Made by a program: the position numbers and the translations under genes. A stretch of DNA of 38,989 nucleotides from an uncultured Eubacteriales bacterium (GTDB lineage Bacteria > Bacillota > Clostridia > Oscillospirales > CAG-272). Of the stretch, positions 9,107-15,630 are shown in pieces; position 1 is the first letter of the stretch; each line of letters opens with the position of its first letter. The notes beneath the pieces are model-generated. The model did no database searches. It saw only the letters and a program-made list of their open reading frames with translations, and was not told where the DNA came from. Location of the stretch: contig CAKSZH010000016.1 of NCBI GenBank assembly GCA_934525675.1, positions 1-38,989 of the forward strand, given 5' to 3'.

Positions 9107-9135
9107 TTGCAAAAAATAAGGCGGTAAGATATAAT
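9107..9135 (+). promoter_or_regulatory. Promoter of the microcompartment operon
   Basis: TTGCAA (9107-9112) is followed after 17 bases by a perfect TATAAT (9130-9135). It leads into a leader of about 105 bases before the aldolase. The leader holds a small GC hairpin (CGGAG-CCATG-CCTCCG type, near 9182-9198). No other equally good promoter was seen within the following 11 kb of same-strand genes. The rest of 8954-9246 is AT-rich and should also hold the divergent promoter of the glycosidase gene, which I could not pin down. Confidence 0.75.
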
Positions 9136-9246
9136 ATATTTGATTGTAAAATGTCATTTCAGGGCATTTTGCAAGGGACGCCGGAGCCATGCCTCCGACA
9201 GACCGCAACAATCAGGGAAACACATAGAAAGGAAATAAAAAACAGT

Positions 9247-10041
9247 ATGGCAATGTCTCCTTACGAAATCAAAAAAGAGATCTGCGAGATCGGCAAGCGC
9301 GTGTATGACAAGGGCTTTGTCGCGGCAAATGACGGCAACATCTCCGTTAAAGTGAACGACAACGAGTTTTACTGCACCCCGACCGGCGTGTCCAAGGGCT
9401 ACATGACCCCCGACATGATCATCCGCATTGACGGAAACGGCAACAAGCTGGAGGGCCGTCTGAACCCCTCCTCCGAGATCAAGATGCACCTGCGCGTTTA
9501 CCGCGAGCGTCCCGATGTCATGGCAGTCGTGCACGCACATCCTCCGATCGCTACGGCGTTCACGGTTGCGAACATTCCGCTCAACCAGTATATTCTTCCC
9601 GAGGCGGTCCTTTCCCTCGGTGACGTTCCGACCTGCGAATACGGCACGCCGTCCACCATGGAGATTCCGGATTCCCTCATGCCCTACATCCAGAATCACG
9701 ACGCGTTCCTGCTCAAGAACCACGGCGCTCTGACCGTCGGCAACAGCCTGCAGAAGGCAATGTTTGTCATGGAAGAGGTCGAGTTCAACGCAAAGATCTG
9801 TATGTACGCGCGCCAGCTCGGCGGCGTGGACGAGATCCCCTGCGACCAGCTTGAAAAGCTGATGGAGCTCCGTAAAAAGATGAATATGCCCGGCAGACAT
9901 CCCGGTTGCCGGATGTGCCCCAACAAGGGAACCGACAAGTGCCACTGCAAGACCGATGCCACGACCTGTTCCTCCAACACGGCAAATCCCGACCTTGTCG
10001 CCGAGATTACCCGCCGCGTGATGGCACAGCTGAACAAATAA
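9247..10041 (+). CDS. Class II (zinc) aldolase, fuculose/rhamnulose-1-P type, with C-terminal encapsulation peptide
   Basis: Cleaves a ketose 1-phosphate to dihydroxyacetone phosphate and an aldehyde; for the fuculose/rhamnulose type this is lactaldehyde. The N-terminal ~215 residues match the class II aldolase/adducin fold: GNISVK, CTPTGVSKG, SSEIKMH with the catalytic Glu, the zinc ligands HAHP, and LLKNHGALTVG with the third His. FucA enzymes have about 215 residues; this has 264. The extra part is a Cys-rich linker (CRMC, then CHC; pattern CX2CX7CXC) and a final amphipathic helix PDLVAEITRRVMAQL, the form of a BMC encapsulation peptide. The ATG at 9247 follows AAAGGA at a rather long distance; ATG 9253 is an alternative. 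It is the first gene of the BMC operon. Sugar specificity is inferred from family and context. Confidence 0.88.
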   Translation: MAMSPYEIKKEICEIGKRVYDKGFVAANDGNISVKVNDNEFYCTPTGVSKGYMTPDMIIRIDGNGNKLEGRLNPSSEIKMHLRVYRERPDVMAVVHAHPPIATAFTVANIPLNQYILPEAVLSLGDVPTCEYGTPSTMEIPDSLMPYIQNHDAFLLKNHGALTVGNSLQKAMFVMEEVEFNAKICMYARQLGGVDEIPCDQLEKLMELRKKMNMPGRHPGCRMCPNKGTDKCHCKTDATTCSSNTANPDLVAEITRRVMAQLNK

Positions 10042-10083
10042 CCCGGATTCCCGAAAATTCACGGAAAGGAATCATACATAACT

Positions 10084-11301
10084 ATGGAACTCAGTCAGAA
10101 TGAGATCGAACGCATCGTCAGAGAAGTGCTCGGCTCGGTCGGGAGCACCGCCGCAAATGCGGGCGGTCCCCTTCCCAAAACCGCGCACGTTGCGATGCTG
10201 ACCGGCCCCAAGCATTTTGAAGTCAAGGAATTTCCCGTTCCCGAGCTCACGGACGACGACATTCTCGTCCGGGTCGAGGGCGCGGGCGTCTGCGGAACCG
10301 ACGTGCACGAATGGCGCGCCGATCCGTTCGGACTCATTCCCGTCGTGCTCGGTCACGAGGGAACGGGCGAGGTGGTCTACCTCGGCAAGAACATCAAAAA
10401 GGACACGGCGGGAAATCCGCTGAAGGTCGGCGACAAGCTGGTGACCTCTGTCATCTCCTGCGGCGACTGCTACATCTGCCGCATGGTACCGGGCAGAACC
10501 AACCTCTGCGACGCGCAGGGCGTGTTCGGTCTGATCGGCGACAAGCGCGGCACCGCCGAGGGCAACCGCCTCAACGGCTGGTTCTCGGATTACATGCTCA
10601 TCCGCGGCAAGGGCACGACCTACTTCCGCGTCAACGAGCTGAACCTCAACCAGAGAATGCTCCTCGAGCTTGCGACCGTCTGTGTTCACGCGCTGGAGCG
10701 CGGTCAGAGCACGGGTCTGCTCAACTTCAACTCCAAGGTTCTCTTACAGGGCTGCGGACCTGTCGGACTGATGATGCTGTGCGTACTCCGCGCGGCGGGC
10801 ATCAACCACGTCATCGCGCTGGACGGCAACGAAGACCGCCTGAAGCTGGCGCAGGCACTGGGAGCCAAGTCAACGATCTGCTTCAAGCGTCCCGATGAGG
10901 ACACGCTTGACAAGCGTGTTGCGAAGATCAAGGAGCTTGCCAACGGCGTCGGTGTAGACTTTGCATATCAGTGCACGGGCGCACCCGCGGCGGCGGCTGA
11001 CATCTACTCCTACATCCGCCGGGGCGGCGGTATGTGCGAGATGGGCTTCTTCGTCAACAACGGAGAGTACTCCGTCAACCCGCACCTTGCTATGTGCAAC
11101 AAGGAGATCAACATCGTCGGCTCGTGGGATTACAGCGCATCGGATTACCCGACCGCCGTCGCATTCCTCAAGCAGTGCGCGGAGATGAACATCCCCGTGG
11201 AGAAGCTCATCACCCACTCCTTCCCGCTCGACCGGATGAACGAAGCGATGGAGACCAACGTGGCGCAGAAGGGCATCAAGATCTGCTACATCGCGAAGTA
11301 A
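10084..11301 (+). CDS. Zinc-dependent MDR alcohol dehydrogenase with N-terminal encapsulation peptide
   Basis: A medium-chain dehydrogenase interconverting an alcohol and a carbonyl with NAD(P)(H). Catalytic zinc residues are C70 (GVCGTD) and H91/E92 (GHEGTGE). Structural zinc cysteines are C126, C129, C132 and C142. The Rossmann loop GCGPVG is near 221. The first ~19 residues, ELSQNEIERIVREVLGSV, precede the catalytic fold, are amphipathic and closely resemble encapsulation peptides of BMC enzymes. A Gly/Ala-rich linker follows at about 19-31. Most fucose/rhamnose- or propanediol-type BMC loci I know of use iron-type alcohol dehydrogenases, so a zinc MDR enzyme is notable. Likely roles are lactaldehyde to 1,2-propanediol, or propanal to propanol; the sequence does not decide. 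It lies 42 bases after the aldolase, with AAAGGAA upstream. Confidence 0.87.
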   Translation: MELSQNEIERIVREVLGSVGSTAANAGGPLPKTAHVAMLTGPKHFEVKEFPVPELTDDDILVRVEGAGVCGTDVHEWRADPFGLIPVVLGHEGTGEVVYLGKNIKKDTAGNPLKVGDKLVTSVISCGDCYICRMVPGRTNLCDAQGVFGLIGDKRGTAEGNRLNGWFSDYMLIRGKGTTYFRVNELNLNQRMLLELATVCVHALERGQSTGLLNFNSKVLLQGCGPVGLMMLCVLRAAGINHVIALDGNEDRLKLAQALGAKSTICFKRPDEDTLDKRVAKIKELANGVGVDFAYQCTGAPAAAADIYSYIRRGGGMCEMGFFVNNGEYSVNPHLAMCNKEINIVGSWDYSASDYPTAVAFLKQCAEMNIPVEKLITHSFPLDRMNEAMETNVAQKGIKICYIAK

Positions 11302-11340
11302 CAAACAAACGCATCACCGAAAAGAAAGAGGAACACCGGA

Positions 11341-11664
11341 ATGTCACACGCGCTCGGAATGATCGAGGTATACGGTTTCACGACTGCCATTGTCACGGCG
11401 GATGCCGCGGCGAAGGCGGCGGACGTGAAGATCGTTGCCATTGACAAGAACAAGCCGGCGAACGCCGACAAATGCGAAGTCCCGCTCGTGATGGCGGTGA
11501 AGATCGAAGGCAGCGAGGACGCGGTGGAGGCAGCGATGGAGGCAGGAATGAAGGCTGCCCGGGATCGCGGGCGCTACATTACCTCAAAGCTGATCGCCCG
11601 GCTCTCGGAGGACGCGGAATGGTTTGCGCGTCTGGACGCGACGGGACATGACAAACTCCGCTGA
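11341..11664 (+). CDS. BMC-H shell protein, variant pore, C-terminal tail
   Basis: A hexamer-forming shell protein of the single BMC domain family. It starts HALGMIEVYGFTTAIVTADAA, the usual first strand and helix. The normally short pore loop is replaced by KNKPANADKCEVP, which is longer, charged and contains a cysteine. After the BMC fold (~85 residues) there is a tail of about 20 residues with Trp and Phe (DAEWFARLDATGHDKL). These features set it apart from the PduA-like shell proteins downstream and suggest a special hexamer, such as one with an altered pore or a docking role. A purine-rich AAGAGGA precedes the ATG. Confidence 0.85.
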   Translation: MSHALGMIEVYGFTTAIVTADAAAKAADVKIVAIDKNKPANADKCEVPLVMAVKIEGSEDAVEAAMEAGMKAARDRGRYITSKLIARLSEDAEWFARLDATGHDKLR

Positions 11665-11714
11665 GACGGAAAACGAAACAAAATCTGAACATTATATTTA
11701 AGGAGAACAAAACA

Positions 11715-11990
11715 ATGCAGGAAGCACTCGGAATGATCGAGACAAGAGGTCTCGTCGCAGCAATTGAAGCAGCAGACGCCATGGTCAAGGCGGCAAACGT
11801 CGTCCTCGTCGGCTCCGAGAAGATCGGATCCGGGCTCGTCAGCATCATGGTCCGCGGAGATGTCGGAGCTGTCAAGTCGGCTGTGGAAGCAGGAAACGAA
11901 GCGGCAAGCAGACTCGGCGAGGTCGTTGCGACCCACGTGATCCCGAGACCCCACGCAGACGTCGAAAAGCTGCTCCCCAAGCTCGGCTGA
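11715..11990 (+). CDS. BMC-H shell protein, PduA/EutM-like (copy 1)
   Basis: A canonical 91-residue shell hexamer subunit: EALGMIETRGLVAAIEAADA, the pore-loop motif EKIGSG as in PduA, RGDVGAVKSAVEAG, and the C-terminal HVIPRPHADVEKLL edge motif. It should form much of the flat facets and pass small polar metabolites through the central pore. It is about 92% identical to the protein at 12412-12684 (7 substitutions in 90 aligned positions), a recent duplication separated by one unlike BMC-H gene. AAGGAG lies upstream. Confidence 0.95.
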   Translation: MQEALGMIETRGLVAAIEAADAMVKAANVVLVGSEKIGSGLVSIMVRGDVGAVKSAVEAGNEAASRLGEVVATHVIPRPHADVEKLLPKLG

Positions 11991-12005
11991 TTTTCCTGAT
12001 CCGTC

Positions 12006-12275
12006 ATGGAAAACGCAGTTGCACTTCTTGAGGTACAGGCGAATGTCGCCGCGATCGCGGGACTTGACGCAATGGTGAAGGCGGCAAACGTCCGCCTCAT
12101 CCACGTCGAGCGCCGCCTCGGCGGACGGCTCGTCACCGTCGTTGTGGAGGGTTCCGTTTCCGACGTGACCGCGGCGCTTGAAGCCGGGAAGGTTGCGGCG
12201 GGAGAGGTCGGGACCGTCAAATGCGCGGAGGTCATCGCCCGTCCCCACGAAGAGGTCATGAAATTTCTGAAGTGA
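12006..12275 (+). CDS. BMC-H shell protein, divergent pore
   Basis: An 89-residue single-BMC-domain protein: ENAVALLEVQANVAAIAGLDAM, pore-loop region VERRLGGRLV, EGSVSDVTAALEAG, and terminal ARPHEEVMKFL. The fold is that of the neighbouring shell proteins, but the pore loop carries arginines (RLGGR) instead of KIGSG. The hexamer pore should therefore be more basic and could favour anionic metabolites or cofactors. The start is only 15 bases past the previous stop, consistent with translational coupling. Confidence 0.93.
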   Translation: MENAVALLEVQANVAAIAGLDAMVKAANVRLIHVERRLGGRLVTVVVEGSVSDVTAALEAGKVAAGEVGTVKCAEVIARPHEEVMKFLK

Positions 12276-12411
12276 CCGGAAACATCCGTTTCCCGCGAAA
12301 AACCGCTCCCCAAGGCGCGGCGTCCCCGTTCGGGAACGGATACCAACGCCTGTTGACCGCTTACGCGGAAAACATAAAACAAGTAATGATATCAAATAGG
12401 AGGATATTACA

Positions 12412-12684
12412 ATGGAAGCTCTTGGCATGATTGAGACCAGAGGTCTGGTTGCCGCAATCGAGGCAGCCGATGCAATGGTCAAGGCAGCAAACGTCGTCCT
12501 CATCGGCTCCGAGAAGATCGGTTCCGGTTTGGTCAGCGTCATGGTGCGCGGAGATGTCGGTGCCGTAAAGGCAGCTGTCGAAGCAGGCGGAGCCGCAGCA
12601 GGCAAGCTCGGCGAAGTCGTTGCGACCCACGTGATCCCGAGACCTCACGCAGACGTCGAAAAGTTGCTCCCCAAGCTCGGCTGA
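12412..12684 (+). CDS. BMC-H shell protein, PduA/EutM-like (copy 2)
   Basis: A 90-residue shell hexamer subunit and close paralogue of the protein at 11715-11990. It has the same KIGSG pore and an identical last 20 residues; differences are conservative, plus loss of the second residue. It has the best ribosome binding site of the shell genes (AGGAGG, 8 bases from ATG) and may supply the bulk of the shell. The 136-base gap before it, longer than between the earlier shell genes, carries no gene. Confidence 0.95.
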   Translation: MEALGMIETRGLVAAIEAADAMVKAANVVLIGSEKIGSGLVSVMVRGDVGAVKAAVEAGGAAAGKLGEVVATHVIPRPHADVEKLLPKLG

Positions 12685-12748
12685 TTGTCGTCTGACAGCT
12701 GATCCGGGCAACCGCCTGCGGGACGCTTTTCGTCTCCCGTATGCCGCT

Positions 12749-12781
12749 TGCCGGGCAGTCTCAAAGCGGGACTGCCCGGCA
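12749..12781 (+). other. Intra-operon stem-loop
   Basis: A perfect 12-base stem (TGCCGGGCAGTC and complement) with a 9-base loop lies 65 bases after the abundant shell gene. No T-run follows, so it is not a classical terminator. It may stabilise the upstream mRNA 3' end or cause partial termination, setting shell facet versus vertex stoichiometry. The rest of the 392-base gap 12685-13076 contains no supported gene. Confidence 0.5.
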
Positions 12782-13076
12782 GAGCCCCGGCGCCGCGTTC
12801 CCCTTTGGGGGGCGCTTCCGCCTGTCCGTTTTTCCCTGTCCGTTTTTTCTATCCGCTTTGCTTTTTATCGGTGCTCGCTCCGCACGAGGGGGGGCATCGC
12901 ACAACAGGGCTTCCCGTTCTGTATGCGCACCATACCGGGAAAGCCTGCCGTGTCCGTCGGGCGACCGCCCTGCGGCGCACAGATATCCGAAAAATTTCGC
13001 CGCTTGCCCCTCTGGGAAGGCGGTATCCATACTCGCACGCCGCGCCGACGGGCACGGCGGGAAAGGCAGGAACTCC

Positions 13077-13328
13077 ATGCAAAAAGGAATCGTCATCGGG
13101 AACGTCGTATCCACGCGGAAACAGGACACGCTGGTCGGATACAAGTTTCTCGAGGTCAGGATCATTGAAAACAACCGTGAGACGGACAAGTATCTCATCG
13201 CGGTAGACACGGTCGGCGCCGGCATCGGCGAGACCGTTCTCCTCACGACCGGAAGCGGTGCACGTCTTGCGCTCCGTTCCCCGGACGCTCCGGTGGACGC
13301 GGCAGTCGTCGGTATCGTCGATTATTGA
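13077..13328 (+). CDS. BMC-P shell vertex protein, EutN/CcmL family
   Basis: The pentameric protein that caps microcompartment vertices. The 83 residues match the family: KGIVIGNVVSTRKQDTLVG, an LEVRIIENN strand, IAVDTVGAGIGETVLLTTGS and the final DAAVVGIVDY. Open frame continues upstream to 12741, but those codons are low-complexity and family members start with MxxGxVxGxVVST, so the ATG at 13077 is used, with a GGCAGGA-like site upstream. A single BMC-P gene is enough for the 12 vertices. Confidence 0.93.
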   Translation: MQKGIVIGNVVSTRKQDTLVGYKFLEVRIIENNRETDKYLIAVDTVGAGIGETVLLTTGSGARLALRSPDAPVDAAVVGIVDY

Positions 13329-13539
13329 CGCGCGGACGCCGGATTTTCCCGGGCGGGTCCGCCGGAAAGCCGGAAGAAACGCCGTATCCGGACGGCACCC
13401 CATGCGACAACTCTGCCGGTACCCCAACCGCAGTCCCGCGGGCGGGCAGCGATCCGGCAAACCAACGGAATCCGAAAACTTCTGTCGGGCAACCCGACTA
13501 TTACCCTCCCTCCCGGGAGGTTCATAAGGAACAGTACTT

Positions 13540-14868
13540 ATGCAAACGAAACTTGTTGAACTCATGAAACAGGCGTCCGTCGTCGGCGCGGGCGGAGCGG
13601 GCTTCCCCTCCTATGCAAAGATCGCGGACGGAGCGGACACGCTGGTGGTCAACGCCGCCGAGTGTGAGCCTCTGACCTATACCGACCTGACGCTCATGCG
13701 TCATCATATGCCCGAGATCATCCGCGGCGTGGAGATCGTTCTCTCGGAAACGGGAATGGAGCGCGGCATCGTCGGCATGAAGACCCACACGGGCAAGGAG
13801 CTCGGTTACACAGACGGGCAGGTGCTCGGCAAGAACGTCACCGTCTGCCTGCTTCCCGACGTCTACCCGATGGGCGACGAAATCTCACTCATTTACGAAA
13901 CGACCGGCAGACTGGTTCAGCCCGGTGCGCTTCCCATCACCCAGCACGTCATCGTCTACAATGCGGAAACGGTCTACAACATCTACCGCGCCGTAACCGA
14001 GGGCGCGCCCGTCACGGAAAAGTGGCTGTCCATCGGCGGCGACTTAAAGCAGGGCTACATCGTCCGGGTTCCGATCGGCATGCGCATCTCCGAGCTGTTT
14101 GAAAAGCTCGGCATCACCATCCCCGAAGGGCACGTGCTCATCGACGGCGGTCCGTCCATGGGCAAGATCATCCCGCTTTCGGGTTCGGTCATCCGCAAGA
14201 CGACCAAGGGTCTTCTGATCCTTCCCGACACCATTCCCGCCGTGGTCAACCAGAACCGCTCGCCGGACGAGCAGAGAAAGATCGCAAGCTCGGTCTGCTG
14301 TCAGTGCTCGCGCTGTACGGAGCTTTGCCCGCGGCATATGCTCGGCTACCCGATCGAACCGCACCGCATGGTACGTTCCTCGGTGAGCATCGCCAAGGAC
14401 GACCCGATTCTCATCCAGACGGCGCAGGTCTGCTGTTCCTGCGGTATCTGTTCCGTTGCCGCGTGCTGTCAGGGCATTTCCCCCCGCGCGGTCATCAACG
14501 AATACAAGGGGATCCTTGCAAAGAACCGCGTCCGCTTCAACGCGAACGGCAAGATCTATCATCCCCATCCCGACAGAGAGAACCGCATGATGTCCTCCGA
14601 GCGCTGGAAAGAGCTGCTCGGCGTCAAGCGGTTTGACAAGGAAGGTAAGTTCCTTCCCGATCTCATGAAAGCCGGGGAGGTCGTCATTCCCATGAGCATG
14701 CACATCGGTGCGCCGTCGGTCCCCGCAGTGAGTGTCGGCGACCATGTGACGGCAGGACAGATGATCGCCGGCGCCGCCGAGGGAGCGCTCTCGGTTCCCC
14801 AGTACGCGTCCGTCACGGGCAAGGTCACCTTTGCCGACGCAAAGCAGATCATCATTCAGGCAGACTGA
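13540..14868 (+). CDS. pduS: PduS-like RnfC-family flavin/Fe-S oxidoreductase
   Basis: PduS is an FMN- and Fe-S-containing NADH-oxidising protein that binds the shell protein PduT and is thought to pass electrons out of the compartment. The N-terminus has the RnfC-like GAGGAGFPSYAK, then NAAECEPLTYTD and the HVLIDGGPSMG region. Two 4Fe-4S motifs follow at about residues 252-263 (CCQCSRCTELCP) and 296-309 (CCSCGICSVAACC). The C-terminal ~60 residues form a barrel-sandwich-like domain (VPAVSVGDHVTAGQMIA). The 442-residue length is normal. It is followed by the PduT-like gene, its known partner. AAGGA lies upstream of the ATG. The gap 13329-13539 has no gene. Confidence 0.93.
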   Translation: MQTKLVELMKQASVVGAGGAGFPSYAKIADGADTLVVNAAECEPLTYTDLTLMRHHMPEIIRGVEIVLSETGMERGIVGMKTHTGKELGYTDGQVLGKNVTVCLLPDVYPMGDEISLIYETTGRLVQPGALPITQHVIVYNAETVYNIYRAVTEGAPVTEKWLSIGGDLKQGYIVRVPIGMRISELFEKLGITIPEGHVLIDGGPSMGKIIPLSGSVIRKTTKGLLILPDTIPAVVNQNRSPDEQRKIASSVCCQCSRCTELCPRHMLGYPIEPHRMVRSSVSIAKDDPILIQTAQVCCSCGICSVAACCQGISPRAVINEYKGILAKNRVRFNANGKIYHPHPDRENRMMSSERWKELLGVKRFDKEGKFLPDLMKAGEVVIPMSMHIGAPSVPAVSVGDHVTAGQMIAGAAEGALSVPQYASVTGKVTFADAKQIIIQAD

Positions 14869-14962
14869 CGCGGCGGTATATACCGGATCGTGCCGCGGCA
14901 CCGCCGGGAACAGCCGTGAAACCAAATACCGGAACGAATCCACAGAAAGGCAGAGTTAATAT

Positions 14963-15508
14963 ATGTATCAGGCAGTCGGAGTCATGGAACTCAAAAGCAT
15001 CGCCAAGGGAATCGAAGCGGCAGACGACGCGCTCAAGAGCGCGGGGATCCGTCTCGTGTCCGCGCATCCCTCCTGCCCCGGAAAATACGAAATCATTCTG
15101 ACAGGCTCGGTGTCCAATGTGACCGCCGCCGTCGATCATGTCAAGGAAAGATTCGGAGACGTGATTGTGGACAGCTGCGTCATGGGTCGCATCGACGAGC
15201 AGGTCATCACCGCGCTCTACGGCACGCAGGTCGTCGCCAAGCAAGGCTCTCTCGGCATTGTCGAGACCTATTCCGCGTCCTCCGCGATCAAGGCGGCGGA
15301 TATTGCGGTCAAGACCTCCCGCGTGGAGATTTATGAACTGCGTCTGTCCCGCGGCATGGGCGGCAAGGGCGTCCTCCTCGTCACGGGCGAGGTCGGGGAC
15401 GTAACGGCTGCCGTGGAAGCCGGCGCAAAGTACGCAAAAGAGCAGTCGCTCTATAACTACTCCGCTGTCATCGCCGCTCCCCACGAGGAGCTCTGGGAAC
15501 AGCTCTGA
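14963..15508 (+). CDS. pduT: PduT-like tandem-domain BMC-T shell protein with pore cysteine
   Basis: A trimer-forming shell protein with two fused BMC domains (about 1-90 and 95-181; both begin with the AVGVMEL / SLGIVET motif). In PduT a 4Fe-4S cluster sits in the trimer pore, held by Cys38 of each subunit. Here a cysteine is at exactly position 38 (AHPSCPGKY), so the cluster site is kept. The last residues AAPHEELWEQL are a typical edge motif. Next to PduS, this supports an electron path through the shell rather than a plain metabolite pore. AAAGGCAGAG precedes the ATG. Confidence 0.93.
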   Translation: MYQAVGVMELKSIAKGIEAADDALKSAGIRLVSAHPSCPGKYEIILTGSVSNVTAAVDHVKERFGDVIVDSCVMGRIDEQVITALYGTQVVAKQGSLGIVETYSASSAIKAADIAVKTSRVEIYELRLSRGMGGKGVLLVTGEVGDVTAAVEAGAKYAKEQSLYNYSAVIAAPHEELWEQL

Positions 15509-15630
15509 TAAAATTGCCGGATGCCGGGAGAGTATCCCCGCAGCCTGCAAAGAATTGCCGAGAGCCGCCGGTTTTTCCGGAACGGCTTCCGGTTTTCCCC
15601 GTTTGATTCCGTCCGAAAGGAGGCACGCCC

